From: Modestobacter marinus
Lineage (GTDB): Bacteria > Actinomycetota > Actinomycetes > Mycobacteriales > Geodermatophilaceae
DNA: 64,000 nucleotides
Assembly (NCBI RefSeq): GCF_011758655.1
Contig: NZ_JAAMPA010000001.1
Span: 310,001 to 374,000, forward strand
Direction of reading: 5' to 3'
The notes under the pieces are model-generated. The model searched no databases. It had not been told where the DNA came from and saw only the letters and a program-made list of their open reading frames with translations. The position numbers were made by a program, and so were the translations under genes. Positions 16,303-24,762 of this stretch are shown one piece after another (position 1 is the first letter of the stretch; each line of letters begins with the position of its first letter).

Positions 16303-17069
16303 CCACGACCTCCTCTGCTGCCCTCACCGACGGGCCCGTCTACCGCGGCTCGAGCCTGGAGCTCGTGGGCCTGCGGATGGCCTACGGCGACGTCGACGTG
16401 CTGCGCGGGGTGGACATCGCCGTGCCGGCCGGCAGCACCACCTGCGTCATCGGCCCGTCCGGTTCGGGCAAGTCGACAATGCTCCGCGGCGTCAACCGGC
16501 TGCACGAGCCCCAGGGCGGCGACGTCCTGCTCGACGGGGAGAGCGCCCTGCAGCTCAAGCCAGACGTGCTGCGCCGACGCATCGGCCTGGTGTTCCAGCA
16601 CTTCAACCTGTTCCCCGACCACACCGCGCTCGAGAACGTGGCACTCGCGCTGCGCAAGGTGAAGGGCATGTCGAAGGCCGACGCCCGGGAGCTCGCCGCC
16701 GCGCGGCTGGCCGAGGTCGGGCTCGCCGAGCGGGCCGGTCACCGCCCCCGCGACCTTTCCGGGGGCCAGCAGCAACGGGTGGCCATCGCACGCGCCCTGG
16801 CCCTGGAACCCGAGGTCATGCTGTTCGACGAGGTCACCAGCGCGCTCGACCCGGAACTGGTCAAGGGCGTGCTGACCCTGATGGCGACGCTCGGCCAGCG
16901 CGGGATGACGATGGTCGTGGTCACCCACGAGATGGGCTTCGCCGGGAAGGCGGCAGACCAGGTCGTCTTCATGGACGAGGGCAAGGTCGTCGAGGCCGGC
17001 GATCCGGCGCAGCTCTTCAGCGACCCGGCCAGCCCTCGGCTGCGCCGCTTCCTCAGCGAGGTGCTGTGA
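16299..17069 (+). CDS. Amino acid-type ABC transporter ATP-binding protein (GlnQ family)
   Basis: A 256-residue ABC ATPase: Walker A GPSGSGKS (residues 52-59), Q-loop in FQHFNLFPDHTALENV, signature LSGGQQQRV (near 153), Walker B VMLFDEVTSALDPELV, and switch His in VTHEMGFAGKAAD. The HFNLFP and HEMGFA motifs are typical of the polar amino acid importer class. GTG start overlaps the permease stop; the stop overlaps the next gene by GTGA, which ties transport to the catabolic genes. Confidence 0.94.
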   Translation: MTTTSSAALTDGPVYRGSSLELVGLRMAYGDVDVLRGVDIAVPAGSTTCVIGPSGSGKSTMLRGVNRLHEPQGGDVLLDGESALQLKPDVLRRRIGLVFQHFNLFPDHTALENVALALRKVKGMSKADARELAAARLAEVGLAERAGHRPRDLSGGQQQRVAIARALALEPEVMLFDEVTSALDPELVKGVLTLMATLGQRGMTMVVVTHEMGFAGKAADQVVFMDEGKVVEAGDPAQLFSDPASPRLRRFLSEVL

Positions 17070-18103
17070 CCACGCCGCTGCGCACGGCGCTGCTCGGCTT
17101 CGGCACCGCGGGCCGGGTGTTCCACGGACCGCTGCTCGCCACCGACCCCGACTACGCGGTCACCGTGGTGTCCACCGCCGACCCGGACCGCGCCGGCCAG
17201 GCCACCGCCGCCCACCCCGACGCCGTCGTCGTACCGACCCCGGACGACGCCCTGGCCCGGGCCGTCGACCTGGACCTGGTGATCATCGGCACGCCGCCGC
17301 ACACCCACGCCGACCTGGCGCACCGGGCGATCGACGCCGGGCTCGCCGTCGTGGTGGACAAGCCGTTCACCGTGACGTCCGTCGAGGGCCGGGAGGTCAT
17401 CGAGCACGCCCGCGCCGCCGGCGTCCCGCTGACCGTCCACCAGAACCGCCGCTGGGACGCCGACTTCCTGACCCTCCGCGAACTGCTGGCCCACGGGCGT
17501 CTGGGCACCGTGCACCGGTTCGAGTCCCGGTTCGAGTGGTGGAAGCCGGTCCCGCCGGACACCTGGAAGGGCCGGCTGGGCCCGGAGCAGGGCGGCGGCA
17601 TCCTGTTCGACCTCGGCACCCACCTGATCGACCAGGCCGTGCAGCTCTTCGGCCCGGTCGAGGGACTCAGCGCGGAGACCGACGTCCGGCGGGCCGGCGG
17701 CGGGGCCGACGACGACACCTTCGTCGTCCTGGAACACACCTCCGGCGTCCGGTCCCACCTCTGGATGAGCTCGGTGGCCGCACAACCGGGGCCGCGGTTC
17801 CGGGTGCTCGGCTCCCGAGCCGGCTACGTCAGCTGGGAACTGGACGGTCAGGAGGCGGCGCTCAAGGAGGGCCTCGTCCCGACCGACCCTGATTGGGGCC
17901 TCACCCCACCGGACCGCTGGGGCACCCTCGGCGTCCCCGGAGCACTCGAGCCGGTGCCCGCGGCCCGCGGCGACTACGGCGCCTTCTACCGGCTGCTGTC
18001 GGCCGCGCTGCGGAGCGGCGGTCCGCTGCCCGTCGACCCGGCGGACTCCCTGCACGTCATCGAGCTGATCGAACGACTCCGTCGCAGCGCCGCTGCGGCC
18101 TGA
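17066..18103 (+). CDS. Gfo/Idh/MocA family oxidoreductase
   Basis: A 345-residue NAD(P)-dependent dehydrogenase. The N-terminal Rossmann fold has LLGFGTAGRVFHGPLL; the catalytic-site motif appears as DKPFT (usually EKP), with its Lys near residue 109. The C-terminal alpha/beta domain carries GGGILFDLGTHLIDQAVQLFG, with the conserved D-x-x-x-H. The family oxidises or epimerises sugars and sugar derivatives. In this operon it may act on the sugar part of the substrate or on a released ketose or aldose. Substrate unknown. It is coupled to the ABC ATPase gene by a GTGA overlap. Confidence 0.88.
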   Translation: MTTPLRTALLGFGTAGRVFHGPLLATDPDYAVTVVSTADPDRAGQATAAHPDAVVVPTPDDALARAVDLDLVIIGTPPHTHADLAHRAIDAGLAVVVDKPFTVTSVEGREVIEHARAAGVPLTVHQNRRWDADFLTLRELLAHGRLGTVHRFESRFEWWKPVPPDTWKGRLGPEQGGGILFDLGTHLIDQAVQLFGPVEGLSAETDVRRAGGGADDDTFVVLEHTSGVRSHLWMSSVAAQPGPRFRVLGSRAGYVSWELDGQEAALKEGLVPTDPDWGLTPPDRWGTLGVPGALEPVPAARGDYGAFYRLLSAALRSGGPLPVDPADSLHVIELIERLRRSAAAA

Positions 18104-18131
18104 CCACCTCGACCACGATCCGAGAGAAGCG

Positions 18132-19262
18132 ATGAACCCCCACTCCCCCGTCCGTCAGGTCCTGGTGATCGGCGCCGGCGCCATCGGCACGTCCACTGCC
18201 CTCCAGCTGGCCCGCAGCGGTGCCGCGGTCACCCTGGTCACGGAGACCATCGGCTCGGCCGGCGCGTCGGGTCGGTCACTGTCCTGGCTCAACTCCGCCG
18301 GTCCTCGCTCCGACGACTACCACCGGCTGCGAATGGCCGGCATCGAGCGGTACCGCAGCCTCGCCACCCGGCTGGGCTCCCCCTCGTTCCTGCACTTCGA
18401 CGGCGGGTTGACCTGGGCCGGTCCGGGCGAGAGCTTCGCCGACCGACACCGGCACGAGCTGGACATCGGGTACGAGTCCCTGTGGGTGTCCCCCGCCGAG
18501 GCAGCCCGCTGGGCGCCGGGCGTCGACGCCGCGGCGGTGGCCGAGGAGGGCGCCATCTTCAACCCCGGCGAGGGCTGGGTCGACCTGCCGATGCTCGCCG
18601 ACGAGCTGCTGACCGAGCTGGTCGAGGCGGGCGCGACCGTGCGCACCGGCATCGGCCGGGCCACCGTCCGGGTGGACGACGGCCGGGCCACCGGTGCCAC
18701 CACCGAGTCCGGCGAGACCTTCGACGCCGACGCCGTCGTGCTGGCCACCGGGCCGTGGGTGCCTCGCGACCTCGCCGACCTCGGCGTGGTGCTGCCGGAG
18801 CTGACGCCGGTCTCGCTGCTGGTGACCAGCAAGCCGGTCGAGTCCCCGCTCAAGGCGGTGCTGAACACCCCGCGGGTGGCGGTCCGTCCCACGCCGAACG
18901 GCTCGCTCGTGTTCGACGCGGCCTGGTCGGAGGAGGAGGTCGTGGTCCGCGAGAACGGCAGCTATTCCGTGGCCGACTCCACCATCGCCGGACTGGTGGC
19001 CGAGGCGCGCGCGGTGCTGGCCGGCCGTCCCGAGCTGACGGTCGAGCGCTACGGCGTCGGGCCGAAGCCCATCCCCGGCGACGGCGAACCGGTCGTCGGG
19101 CCGGTCGAGGAGGTCCCCGGCCTGTTCACCGTGTTCACGCACAGCGGGGCGACCCTGGCGCTGATCCTCGGCGAGCTCGTCGCCCGGGAGGTCCTCACCG
19201 GCGAGGAGAGCCCGCTGCTCCGGTCGTTCCGACCGGGTCGCTTCGCCCCCGCGTCCCGGTGA
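18132..19262 (+). CDS. FAD-dependent oxidoreductase, DAO family
   Basis: A 376-residue flavoenzyme of the D-amino acid oxidase fold. The dinucleotide motif Gly14-x-Gly16-x-x-Gly19 (VLVIGAGAIGTSTALQL) is near the N-terminus, a second FAD motif is ADAVVLATGPWVP, and the C-terminus has TVFTHSGATLALILGELVAREVL. Members oxidise secondary or primary amines: glycine or sarcosine, D-amino acids, opines and fructosyl-amino acids. Beside FrlD/FrlB-like genes, oxidation of a fructosyl-amino acid or of the freed amine is plausible. It overlaps the kinase gene by GTGA. Confidence 0.88.
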   Translation: MNPHSPVRQVLVIGAGAIGTSTALQLARSGAAVTLVTETIGSAGASGRSLSWLNSAGPRSDDYHRLRMAGIERYRSLATRLGSPSFLHFDGGLTWAGPGESFADRHRHELDIGYESLWVSPAEAARWAPGVDAAAVAEEGAIFNPGEGWVDLPMLADELLTELVEAGATVRTGIGRATVRVDDGRATGATTESGETFDADAVVLATGPWVPRDLADLGVVLPELTPVSLLVTSKPVESPLKAVLNTPRVAVRPTPNGSLVFDAAWSEEEVVVRENGSYSVADSTIAGLVAEARAVLAGRPELTVERYGVGPKPIPGDGEPVVGPVEEVPGLFTVFTHSGATLALILGELVAREVLTGEESPLLRSFRPGRFAPASR

Positions 19263-20104
19263 CTCCCTCCCGAGTCCGGGTCGCCGGCGTCGGCGACAAC
19301 GTGGTCGACCGCTACGAGGCGCTCGGGACGACCTTCCCGGGCGGCAACTGCGTCAACGTGGCCGTCTTCGCGGCCCGTGCTGGCGCGGCGGCTGCCTACG
19401 TCGGTGCAGTGGGGCAGGACGCCGACGGCCTCCTCATCCGGGACGCACTGGTCGCGGAGGGGGTCGACGTCAGCCGGCTCCGGGTCGCGGGGGGCCCGAC
19501 GGCGCACTGCCGGATCGGCCACCGCGGCGGCGACCGGGTCTTCCTCGGCTCGAAGCTGGGGGTGTCGGTGTTCGACCCCGACCCGGCAGACCTGGACCTG
19601 CTCAGCACCGTGGACGCCGCCCACGTCGGGCACTCCAGCCGTCTGGACCGCCACCTGCCGGAGATCGCCGGACGCACCCGGCTCTCGTACGACTTCGCCG
19701 TCCACCAGGACCCACAGCACATCCGGGTCATCGCACCGCACTGCTACCTGGCCACCTTCTCCGGTGGGCACCTCGCTGCTGCCGGCGTCGACGCCGTTCG
19801 TCGGCTGGCCGTGGCGTCCGGCGCCCAGTGGGTGCTCGTCACCCGCGGCGCGGCGGGCGCGGTGCTCAGCAACGGCAGCGCCGAATGGCACTGCCCGGCG
19901 TCCCCGGCCGCATCGGTCGTCGACACCCTGGGCGCCGGGGACGCCTTCATCGCCCGCACCCTCGTCGGCCTGCTGGCCGGCGAGGCCCCTGACCACCTGC
20001 TCGCGGCGGCGGCGTCCGACGCCGCGGCGGTCTGCACGATCCACGGCGCGTTCGGACACGGCCGCGCCGACCACCCCGTCCTGTCCCCCTCCGTCACCCA
20101 GTGA
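19259..20104 (+). CDS. PfkB-family kinase, fructoselysine 6-kinase (FrlD)-like
   Basis: A 281-residue ribokinase-family enzyme. It has the FrlD-like N-terminus (VGDNVVDRY, then FPGGNCVNVAVFAARAGA, like the SGGNAVNVAVY of FrlD) and the catalytic DTLGAGDAFIA motif with the base Asp near residue 226. In the frl pathway this kinase phosphorylates C6 of the fructosyl part of an Amadori compound. The immediate neighbour is an FrlB-like deglycase, the natural next step. GTG at 19259 overlaps the oxidase stop; the long upstream open frame is a shadow of the oxidase gene. Exact substrate (which fructosyl-amino acid) is unknown. Confidence 0.82.
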   Translation: MTPSRVRVAGVGDNVVDRYEALGTTFPGGNCVNVAVFAARAGAAAAYVGAVGQDADGLLIRDALVAEGVDVSRLRVAGGPTAHCRIGHRGGDRVFLGSKLGVSVFDPDPADLDLLSTVDAAHVGHSSRLDRHLPEIAGRTRLSYDFAVHQDPQHIRVIAPHCYLATFSGGHLAAAGVDAVRRLAVASGAQWVLVTRGAAGAVLSNGSAEWHCPASPAASVVDTLGAGDAFIARTLVGLLAGEAPDHLLAAAASDAAAVCTIHGAFGHGRADHPVLSPSVTQ

Positions 20105-20114
20105 GGACATCCCC

Positions 20115-21131
20115 ATGACCAACGGCACCTACCTCGGTCCCTCCCCCGTCGCTCCGGCGCCGGAGGGCCTGCGGTCCTCGGTGGAACACGCCTGCTCGCT
20201 GTGGGCGCCCATCCGGCAGTTCGTCGCCGACGTGCCCGACCTGCGCCGCGTCTACCTGGTGGGCGCCGGCGGGTCCTTCATCGGTCTCACGGCCGCCCAG
20301 TTCGTGCTCGACAGCGAGGCGCAGACGCCGTCGGTGGCGATCAACTCCGACGAGCTGTTCTTCCGCTCCCCGCCGGGTGTCGGCCCAGGGGCCCTGGTGA
20401 TCGCCCTGTCCGGCACCGGCAACACTCCGGAGACCGTCCGGGCGGCGGAGTGGGCGCTCAGCCGGGGAGCCGCGGTCGCCGCCGTCACACTCAAGGCGGA
20501 CGGGCCGCTCGCCCAGGCGCTGCCGACGGCCTTCGTGGCGCAGAGCGGCGAGGGCAACCAGGTGCTCCTCCAGCTGGTGGCGCTGGCCGTCCTGGACCGT
20601 GACGGGATCGACGTCTCCCCGCACCTGGCCGCCCTGCGCGCGCTGCCCACCGCCCTGGAGGCGGCGGTGGACGCCTTCGAACCGAGAGCCGCCGAGATCG
20701 CCGCGGCGATGCACGACGTCCCGGTCACCTACGCGATGGCGTCCGGACCGCTGATCGGGCCGGCGAACACCTTCACCAGCTGCTTCCTGCAGGAGATGCA
20801 GTGGATGCACGCGGCGACCATCAACGCCGACGAGTTCTTCCAGGGACCGTTCGAGGTGTTCGACGAGGAGACCCGGTGCCTGGTGTTCCTGGGGGAGGAC
20901 GACACCCGGCCGATGGGTGAACGGGTGTCCCGCTTCCTCGACCAGCACAGCGGCCGCACGTGCTACCTGGACGGTCGGGACCTGGAACTGCCGGGCATCG
21001 CCGCGGACCAGCGGGCCTTCGTGGCCCCGGTCGTCTTCTACTCGCTGATGTTCCGGCTGGCCGCCCACTACGCCGCCGTACGCGGCTATGCACTGGAGGG
21101 ACGCCGCTACATGTGGCAGTTCCCGTACTGA
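20115..21131 (+). CDS. SIS domain sugar isomerase/deglycase, FrlB-like
   Basis: A 338-residue SIS-domain protein. The first SIS fold carries VYLVGAGGSFIGLTAAQF and SGTGNTPETVRAAEWA; the second contains NADEFFQGPFEVFDEETRCLVF, which matches the ESGEFRHGPLEIVEP region of fructoselysine-6-phosphate deglycase FrlB. The C-terminal GRRYMWQFPY resembles FrlB's ERRYYGGLVEY. FrlB-type enzymes split 6-phosphofructosyl-amino acids into glucose 6-phosphate and amino acid. Last gene of the operon, closed by a strong stem-loop. A plain GlmS-like role is less likely because of the FrlD-like neighbour. Confidence 0.82.
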   Translation: MTNGTYLGPSPVAPAPEGLRSSVEHACSLWAPIRQFVADVPDLRRVYLVGAGGSFIGLTAAQFVLDSEAQTPSVAINSDELFFRSPPGVGPGALVIALSGTGNTPETVRAAEWALSRGAAVAAVTLKADGPLAQALPTAFVAQSGEGNQVLLQLVALAVLDRDGIDVSPHLAALRALPTALEAAVDAFEPRAAEIAAAMHDVPVTYAMASGPLIGPANTFTSCFLQEMQWMHAATINADEFFQGPFEVFDEETRCLVFLGEDDTRPMGERVSRFLDQHSGRTCYLDGRDLELPGIAADQRAFVAPVVFYSLMFRLAAHYAAVRGYALEGRRYMWQFPY

Positions 21132-21143
21132 GGCACTGCGCCG

Positions 21144-21185
21144 GTCACCCGGCAGACCGGCGCCCGCCGGTCTGCCGGGTGACCA
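21144..21185. terminator. Bidirectional stem-loop terminator
   Basis: A perfect 19-bp stem (GGTCACCCGGCAGACCGGC and its complement) with a 4-nt loop GCCC lies between the convergent FrlB-like and PhoH genes. It can end transcription from both sides; it has no T-run, as is common for GC-rich actinobacteria. Confidence 0.85.
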
Positions 21186-21196
21186 GGCGCGACCCG

Positions 21197-22492
21197 TCAG
21201 AGCGGGAGGTCCTCCAGCATCTCGGTGACCAGCGCGGCGATCGGCGAGCGCTCCGAGCGGGTCAGGGTGACGTGGGCGAACAGCGGGTGTCCCTTCAGCC
21301 GGTCGATCACCGCGGTGACGCCGTCGTGCCGGCCGACCCGGAGGTTGTCCCGCTGCGCCACGTCGTGGGTGAGGACGACGCGGGAGTTGGTGCCCAGCCG
21401 GGAGAGCACGGTGAGCAGCACCCCGCGCTCCAGCGACTGCGCCTCGTCGACGATCACGAACGAGTCGTGCAGCGAGCGGCCGCGGATGTGGGTCAGCGGC
21501 AGCACCTCGATCAGCCCGCGGGCCACGATCTCCTCGACGACGTCGCCGGAGACCAGCGCACCGAGGGTGTCGAACACCGCCTGGGCCCAGGGCGCCATCT
21601 TCTCGCCCTCGCTGCCGGGCAGGTAGCCGAGCTCCTGCCCGCCGACGGCGTAGAGCGGACGGAAGATCACGACCTTCTTGTGCGCCCGCCGCTCCATCAC
21701 CGACTCCAGCCCCGCGCACAGCGCCAGCGCCGACTTGCCGGTGCCGGCGCGGCCGCCCATCGAGACGATGCCGATCTCCGGGTCGAGCAGCAGGTCCAGG
21801 GCGACCCGCTGCTCGGCGGAGCGACCGTGCAGGCCGAAGGCGTCCCGGTCGCCGCGGACCAGCCGCACGTGCTTGTCCGGGGTCACCCGGCCCAGCGCGG
21901 ACCCGCGGCCGGAGAGCAGGACCAGCCCGGTGTGGGTGGGCAGCTCGGCAGCGGCCGGCAGGTACACCGAGCCGGCGTCGTACAGCGCCTGGACGTCGGA
22001 CTCCTCGACCGCGAGCTCGGCCATCCCGGTCCAGCCGGTGTCGACCGCACCCAGCCCGCGGTACTCCTCGGTGTCCAGCCCCACCGCGGCGGCCTTGACC
22101 CGCAGCGGCACGTCCTTGGTCACCAGGCAGACGCTGCGGCCCTCGCTGCGCAGGTTCAGCGCGACGACCATGATCCGGCTGTCGTTGCTGTCGTTGCGGA
22201 ACCCCGGCGGGAGCACCGACGGATCGCTGTGGTTCAGCTCGACGTGCAGCGAACCGCCCTGGTCGCCGACCGGCAGCGGGGCGTCCAGCCGGCCGTGCTG
22301 CACCCGCAGGTCGTCCAGCATCCGCAGGGTCTGCCGGGCGAACCAGCCGAGTTCGGGGTGGTCCCGCTTGTCCTCGAGTTCACCGATCACGACGAGCGGG
22401 ACGACGACGTCGTGCTCGTCGAAGCGCAACAGGGCGCCCGGGTCGGAGAGGAGCACGGAGGTGTCGAGGACGTAGGTACGGCGAGTGCTCAC
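21197..22492 (-). CDS. PIN-PhoH protein (PhoH2 family ATPase)
   Basis: A 431-residue fusion of an N-terminal PIN nuclease domain ([13 protein letters not shown], acidic Asp near residue 9, and [14 protein letters not shown]) with a C-terminal PhoH helicase-type ATPase domain. Walker A is GRAGTGKS (247-254) and the Walker B-like motif is [13 protein letters not shown]. PhoH2 proteins of mycobacteria have ATP-dependent RNA helicase and RNase activity. I start at GTG 22492 ([11 protein letters not shown]); upstream extension adds basic, unconserved sequence. The 234 nt upstream of it, up to the next gene, hold its promoter region; I see no clear consensus there. Confidence 0.92.
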   Translation of the reverse strand: MSTRRTYVLDTSVLLSDPGALLRFDEHDVVVPLVVIGELEDKRDHPELGWFARQTLRMLDDLRVQHGRLDAPLPVGDQGGSLHVELNHSDPSVLPPGFRNDSNDSRIMVVALNLRSEGRSVCLVTKDVPLRVKAAAVGLDTEEYRGLGAVDTGWTGMAELAVEESDVQALYDAGSVYLPAAAELPTHTGLVLLSGRGSALGRVTPDKHVRLVRGDRDAFGLHGRSAEQRVALDLLLDPEIGIVSMGGRAGTGKSALALCAGLESVMERRAHKKVVIFRPLYAVGGQELGYLPGSEGEKMAPWAQAVFDTLGALVSGDVVEEIVARGLIEVLPLTHIRGRSLHDSFVIVDEAQSLERGVLLTVLSRLGTNSRVVLTHDVAQRDNLRVGRHDGVTAVIDRLKGHPLFAHVTLTRSERSPIAALVTEMLEDLPL

Positions 22493-22726
22493 GAGTCGGC
22501 TCCCGTGGAGCGCCACCCTGGTGACAAGGCGCGCCCCGGCTCGAAGGTGGCCGGGCCCCGGCGCTGGGGCCGGAACGCGGCCCCTCTGATGGACGAACTG
22601 CGTCGCACCAACCGGGCCTCCCGTGGAGGGCGAGGTGAGCTCGTCCTCCACCGCCGACGCTAGGCCCCGGTACCGACGAAAGCACGCACCCGACACGCGA
22701 TCGGGTGATGCGTGGTGCGCCGTTCG

Positions 22727-23536
22727 TCAGCTGGACTCCTGCCGGAAACGTCGGACGCCGAACCACCAGCCGAGCACGCCCAGCGCCACGGTCAGCGCCG
22801 CGCCCCACCAGGCGGTGCTGCTGCCGTAGTCGCCGTCGAAGAACGCGCGGGTGCCCTCGACGACGTGCTTGAGCGGGTTCACGTCGCTGATCGCCTGCAG
22901 CCAGCCTGGCGCCAGCGACATCGGCAGCAGGATGCCCGACAGCAGCAGCACCGGCAGGACGACGGCGTTGAGCAGCGGCGCGAACGCGTCCTCGCTCTTC
23001 AGCGTCAGCGCGAGCGCGTAGGAGACCGAGGCGAACGCCGCCCCCAGCAGGGCGATGACCACCAGGGTCAGCAGCACGCCGGCCAGCGGGGCACGCAGCC
23101 CCAGCGGGATGGCGACCAGCACCAGCAGCGTGCCCTGCACCAGCAGGACGACGACGTCGCGCAGCACCCGCCCCAGCAGCAGCGCGGTGCGGCTGGCCGG
23201 GGTGACCCGCTGGCTCTCGATGACCCCGGCCCGGTACTCCGCGATCAGCCCGAACCCGACGAACAGCGCCCCGAAGATTCCCAGCTGGACCAGGATCCCG
23301 GGCACGAACACCTGGTAGGCGTTGCCCGCACCGAGCTGGACGGCGTCGGAGGTCAGCAGCGGGCCGAACAGGGTGATGTAGAGGATCGGCTGCATCAGGC
23401 TGATCACCAGCCAGGCCGGGTTGCGCAGCGACATCCGCATCGCCCGGGCGAAGACGGTGTAGGTGTCCCGGACCAGGCTGCTGGTCGCGGTGGCGCTGGT
23501 CGGGCTCGCCTCCGCCGGGGTCGCGACCGTGCTCAT
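22727..23536 (-). CDS. ABC-2 type exporter permease (DrrB-like)
   Basis: A 269-residue membrane protein with six hydrophobic segments and the DrrB/ABC-2 plan: cytoplasmic N-terminus, LRNPAWLVISLMQPILYITLFGPLL in the first helix region, an IESQRVTPASRTALLLGRVLRD coupling loop and PMSLAPGWLQAISDVNPLKHVVEG near the end. It is the transmembrane half of an exporter; the ATPase gene precedes it on the same strand and overlaps it by ATGA at 23533-23536. Substrate unknown; drugs, glycolipids or antibiotics are typical. Confidence 0.9.
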   Translation of the reverse strand: MSTVATPAEASPTSATATSSLVRDTYTVFARAMRMSLRNPAWLVISLMQPILYITLFGPLLTSDAVQLGAGNAYQVFVPGILVQLGIFGALFVGFGLIAEYRAGVIESQRVTPASRTALLLGRVLRDVVVLLVQGTLLVLVAIPLGLRAPLAGVLLTLVVIALLGAAFASVSYALALTLKSEDAFAPLLNAVVLPVLLLSGILLPMSLAPGWLQAISDVNPLKHVVEGTRAFFDGDYGSSTAWWGAALTVALGVLGWWFGVRRFRQESS

Positions 23537-24528
23537 CGGGCTGCCTCCAGCGACTCGGCGGGGACGGCGGCCGGTGCCCCGGCCTCCCGCAGCGACCGGC
23601 CGGTGAGGCCGAGGAACACGTCGTCCAGGCTGGGCCGGCGGCTCTCGATGCCGGCCACCGCGATGCCGGCGGCGTCCAGCTCACGGACCAGCGCCACCAG
23701 GGCGGCCCCGCCTTGCGGAGCCCGCCCGACCACCCGCGGGCCGTCGACCTGGGGCGCCTCGGCCCCGGGCAGCGCGGCCATCAGGGCGGCCACCCGGCCG
23801 GCTGCGTCGGGGTGCTCGGCGGTGACGGTCAGGACGTCGCCGCCCACGTCGGACTTCAGCTCGTCGGGGGTACCGGAGGCGACGATCCGGCCGGAGTCGA
23901 TGACCAGGATCCGGTCGCACAGCGCGTCGGCCTCGTCGAGGTAGTGCGTGGTCAGGAAGACCGTCGTCCCGCGCTCTTCGCGCAGGCCACGGATGTGCTG
24001 CCACAGGTTCGCCCGGGCCTGCGGGTCCAGCCCGGTGGTCGGCTCGTCGAGGAAGACCAGGCCCGGCACGTGCACCAGGCCCAGCGCAATGTCCAGCCGG
24101 CGGCGCTGGCCCCCGGACATCGCCTTCGGCTGGCGCTCCCACAGGCCGTCGAGGTCCAGCTCGCGGAACAGCTGCTTGCCGCGGGCGGTCGCCTCCGCGG
24201 TGCTGATCCCGTACAGCCGGGCGTGGTCGACGACCTCCTCCCCGGCGCGGGCCTCGGGCGCGGTCGAGCCGCTCTGCGAGACGTAGCCGATCCGGCGGCG
24301 CACCCCGACCGGGTCGCTGACCAGGTCGCAGCCGGCCACCGTGGCCGTGCCGGCCGTGGGCTCCAGCAGGGTGGTGAGCATTCGCAGCGTGGTGGTCTTG
24401 CCGGCCCCGTTGGGGCCCAGGAAGCCGACGATCTCCCCGGCCTCGACGTCGAGGTCCACCCCGGCGACGGCGTGCACCTCCTGCTTCTTCTTCCGGAAGG
24501 TGCGGGCGAGCCCGCGGGCGTGGATCAC
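23533..24528 (-). CDS. ABC exporter ATP-binding protein (DrrA family)
   Basis: A 331-residue ATPase with Walker A GPNGAGKTT, signature MSGGQRRRLDIALGLV, Walker B LVFLDEPTTGLDPQ and the H-loop TTHYLDEAD. A C-terminal regulatory extension of about 80 residues is typical of DrrA. I start at GTG 24528 (VIHARGLARTF) because GGAGGA lies 8 nt upstream; the in-frame ATG at 24552 overlaps that site. Transcribed ahead of the permease gene. It is paralogous to the ATPase gene at 40462-41466. Confidence 0.9.
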   Translation of the reverse strand: MIHARGLARTFRKKKQEVHAVAGVDLDVEAGEIVGFLGPNGAGKTTTLRMLTTLLEPTAGTATVAGCDLVSDPVGVRRRIGYVSQSGSTAPEARAGEEVVDHARLYGISTAEATARGKQLFRELDLDGLWERQPKAMSGGQRRRLDIALGLVHVPGLVFLDEPTTGLDPQARANLWQHIRGLREERGTTVFLTTHYLDEADALCDRILVIDSGRIVASGTPDELKSDVGGDVLTVTAEHPDAAGRVAALMAALPGAEAPQVDGPRVVGRAPQGGAALVALVRELDAAGIAVAGIESRRPSLDDVFLGLTGRSLREAGAPAAVPAESLEAAR

Positions 24529-24571
24529 GCTGCGGATCCTCCACCGGTGCACCGACAGGAGTCGACCGGGT

Positions 24572-24757
24572 TCAGCTCCCGGCGGACGACCGGCGGGGCC
24601 GCAGCACGACCAGCGCCCAGAGCGCCGGCACCAGCAGGACCGGCCACTGCAGGGACACGTCGCCCAGCCACAGCAGCCCGCCGAGCAGGAACAGCGCCAG
24701 CCAGCCCGCCGTCCACAGCCCGAGGGCCTGCCGCTCCTCCGTCGTCCCGCTCGCCAC
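24572..24757 (-). CDS. Small two-helix membrane protein
   Basis: A 61-residue product with a short polar N-terminus (VASGTTEERQ) and two adjacent hydrophobic helices (about 13-30 and 35-51) ending in a basic, serine-rich tail (RPRRSSAGS). The GTG at 24757 lies 5 nt after the DUF885 gene stop, so the two are probably translated in sequence and run into the ABC exporter genes. I recognise no family; it resembles small exporter-associated or 2TM-domain proteins. No strong ribosome site is visible, which fits translational coupling. Confidence 0.6.
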   Translation of the reverse strand: MASGTTEERQALGLWTAGWLALFLLGGLLWLGDVSLQWPVLLVPALWALVVLRPRRSSAGS

Positions 24758-24762
24758 GGTGG

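Noticed and set aside
13299..21131. LacI/catabolic locus considered as a recently acquired island
   Set aside because: Base composition and codon use look the same as in the neighbours, and there is no integrase, tRNA end or flanking repeat; only its accessory content suggests transfer.
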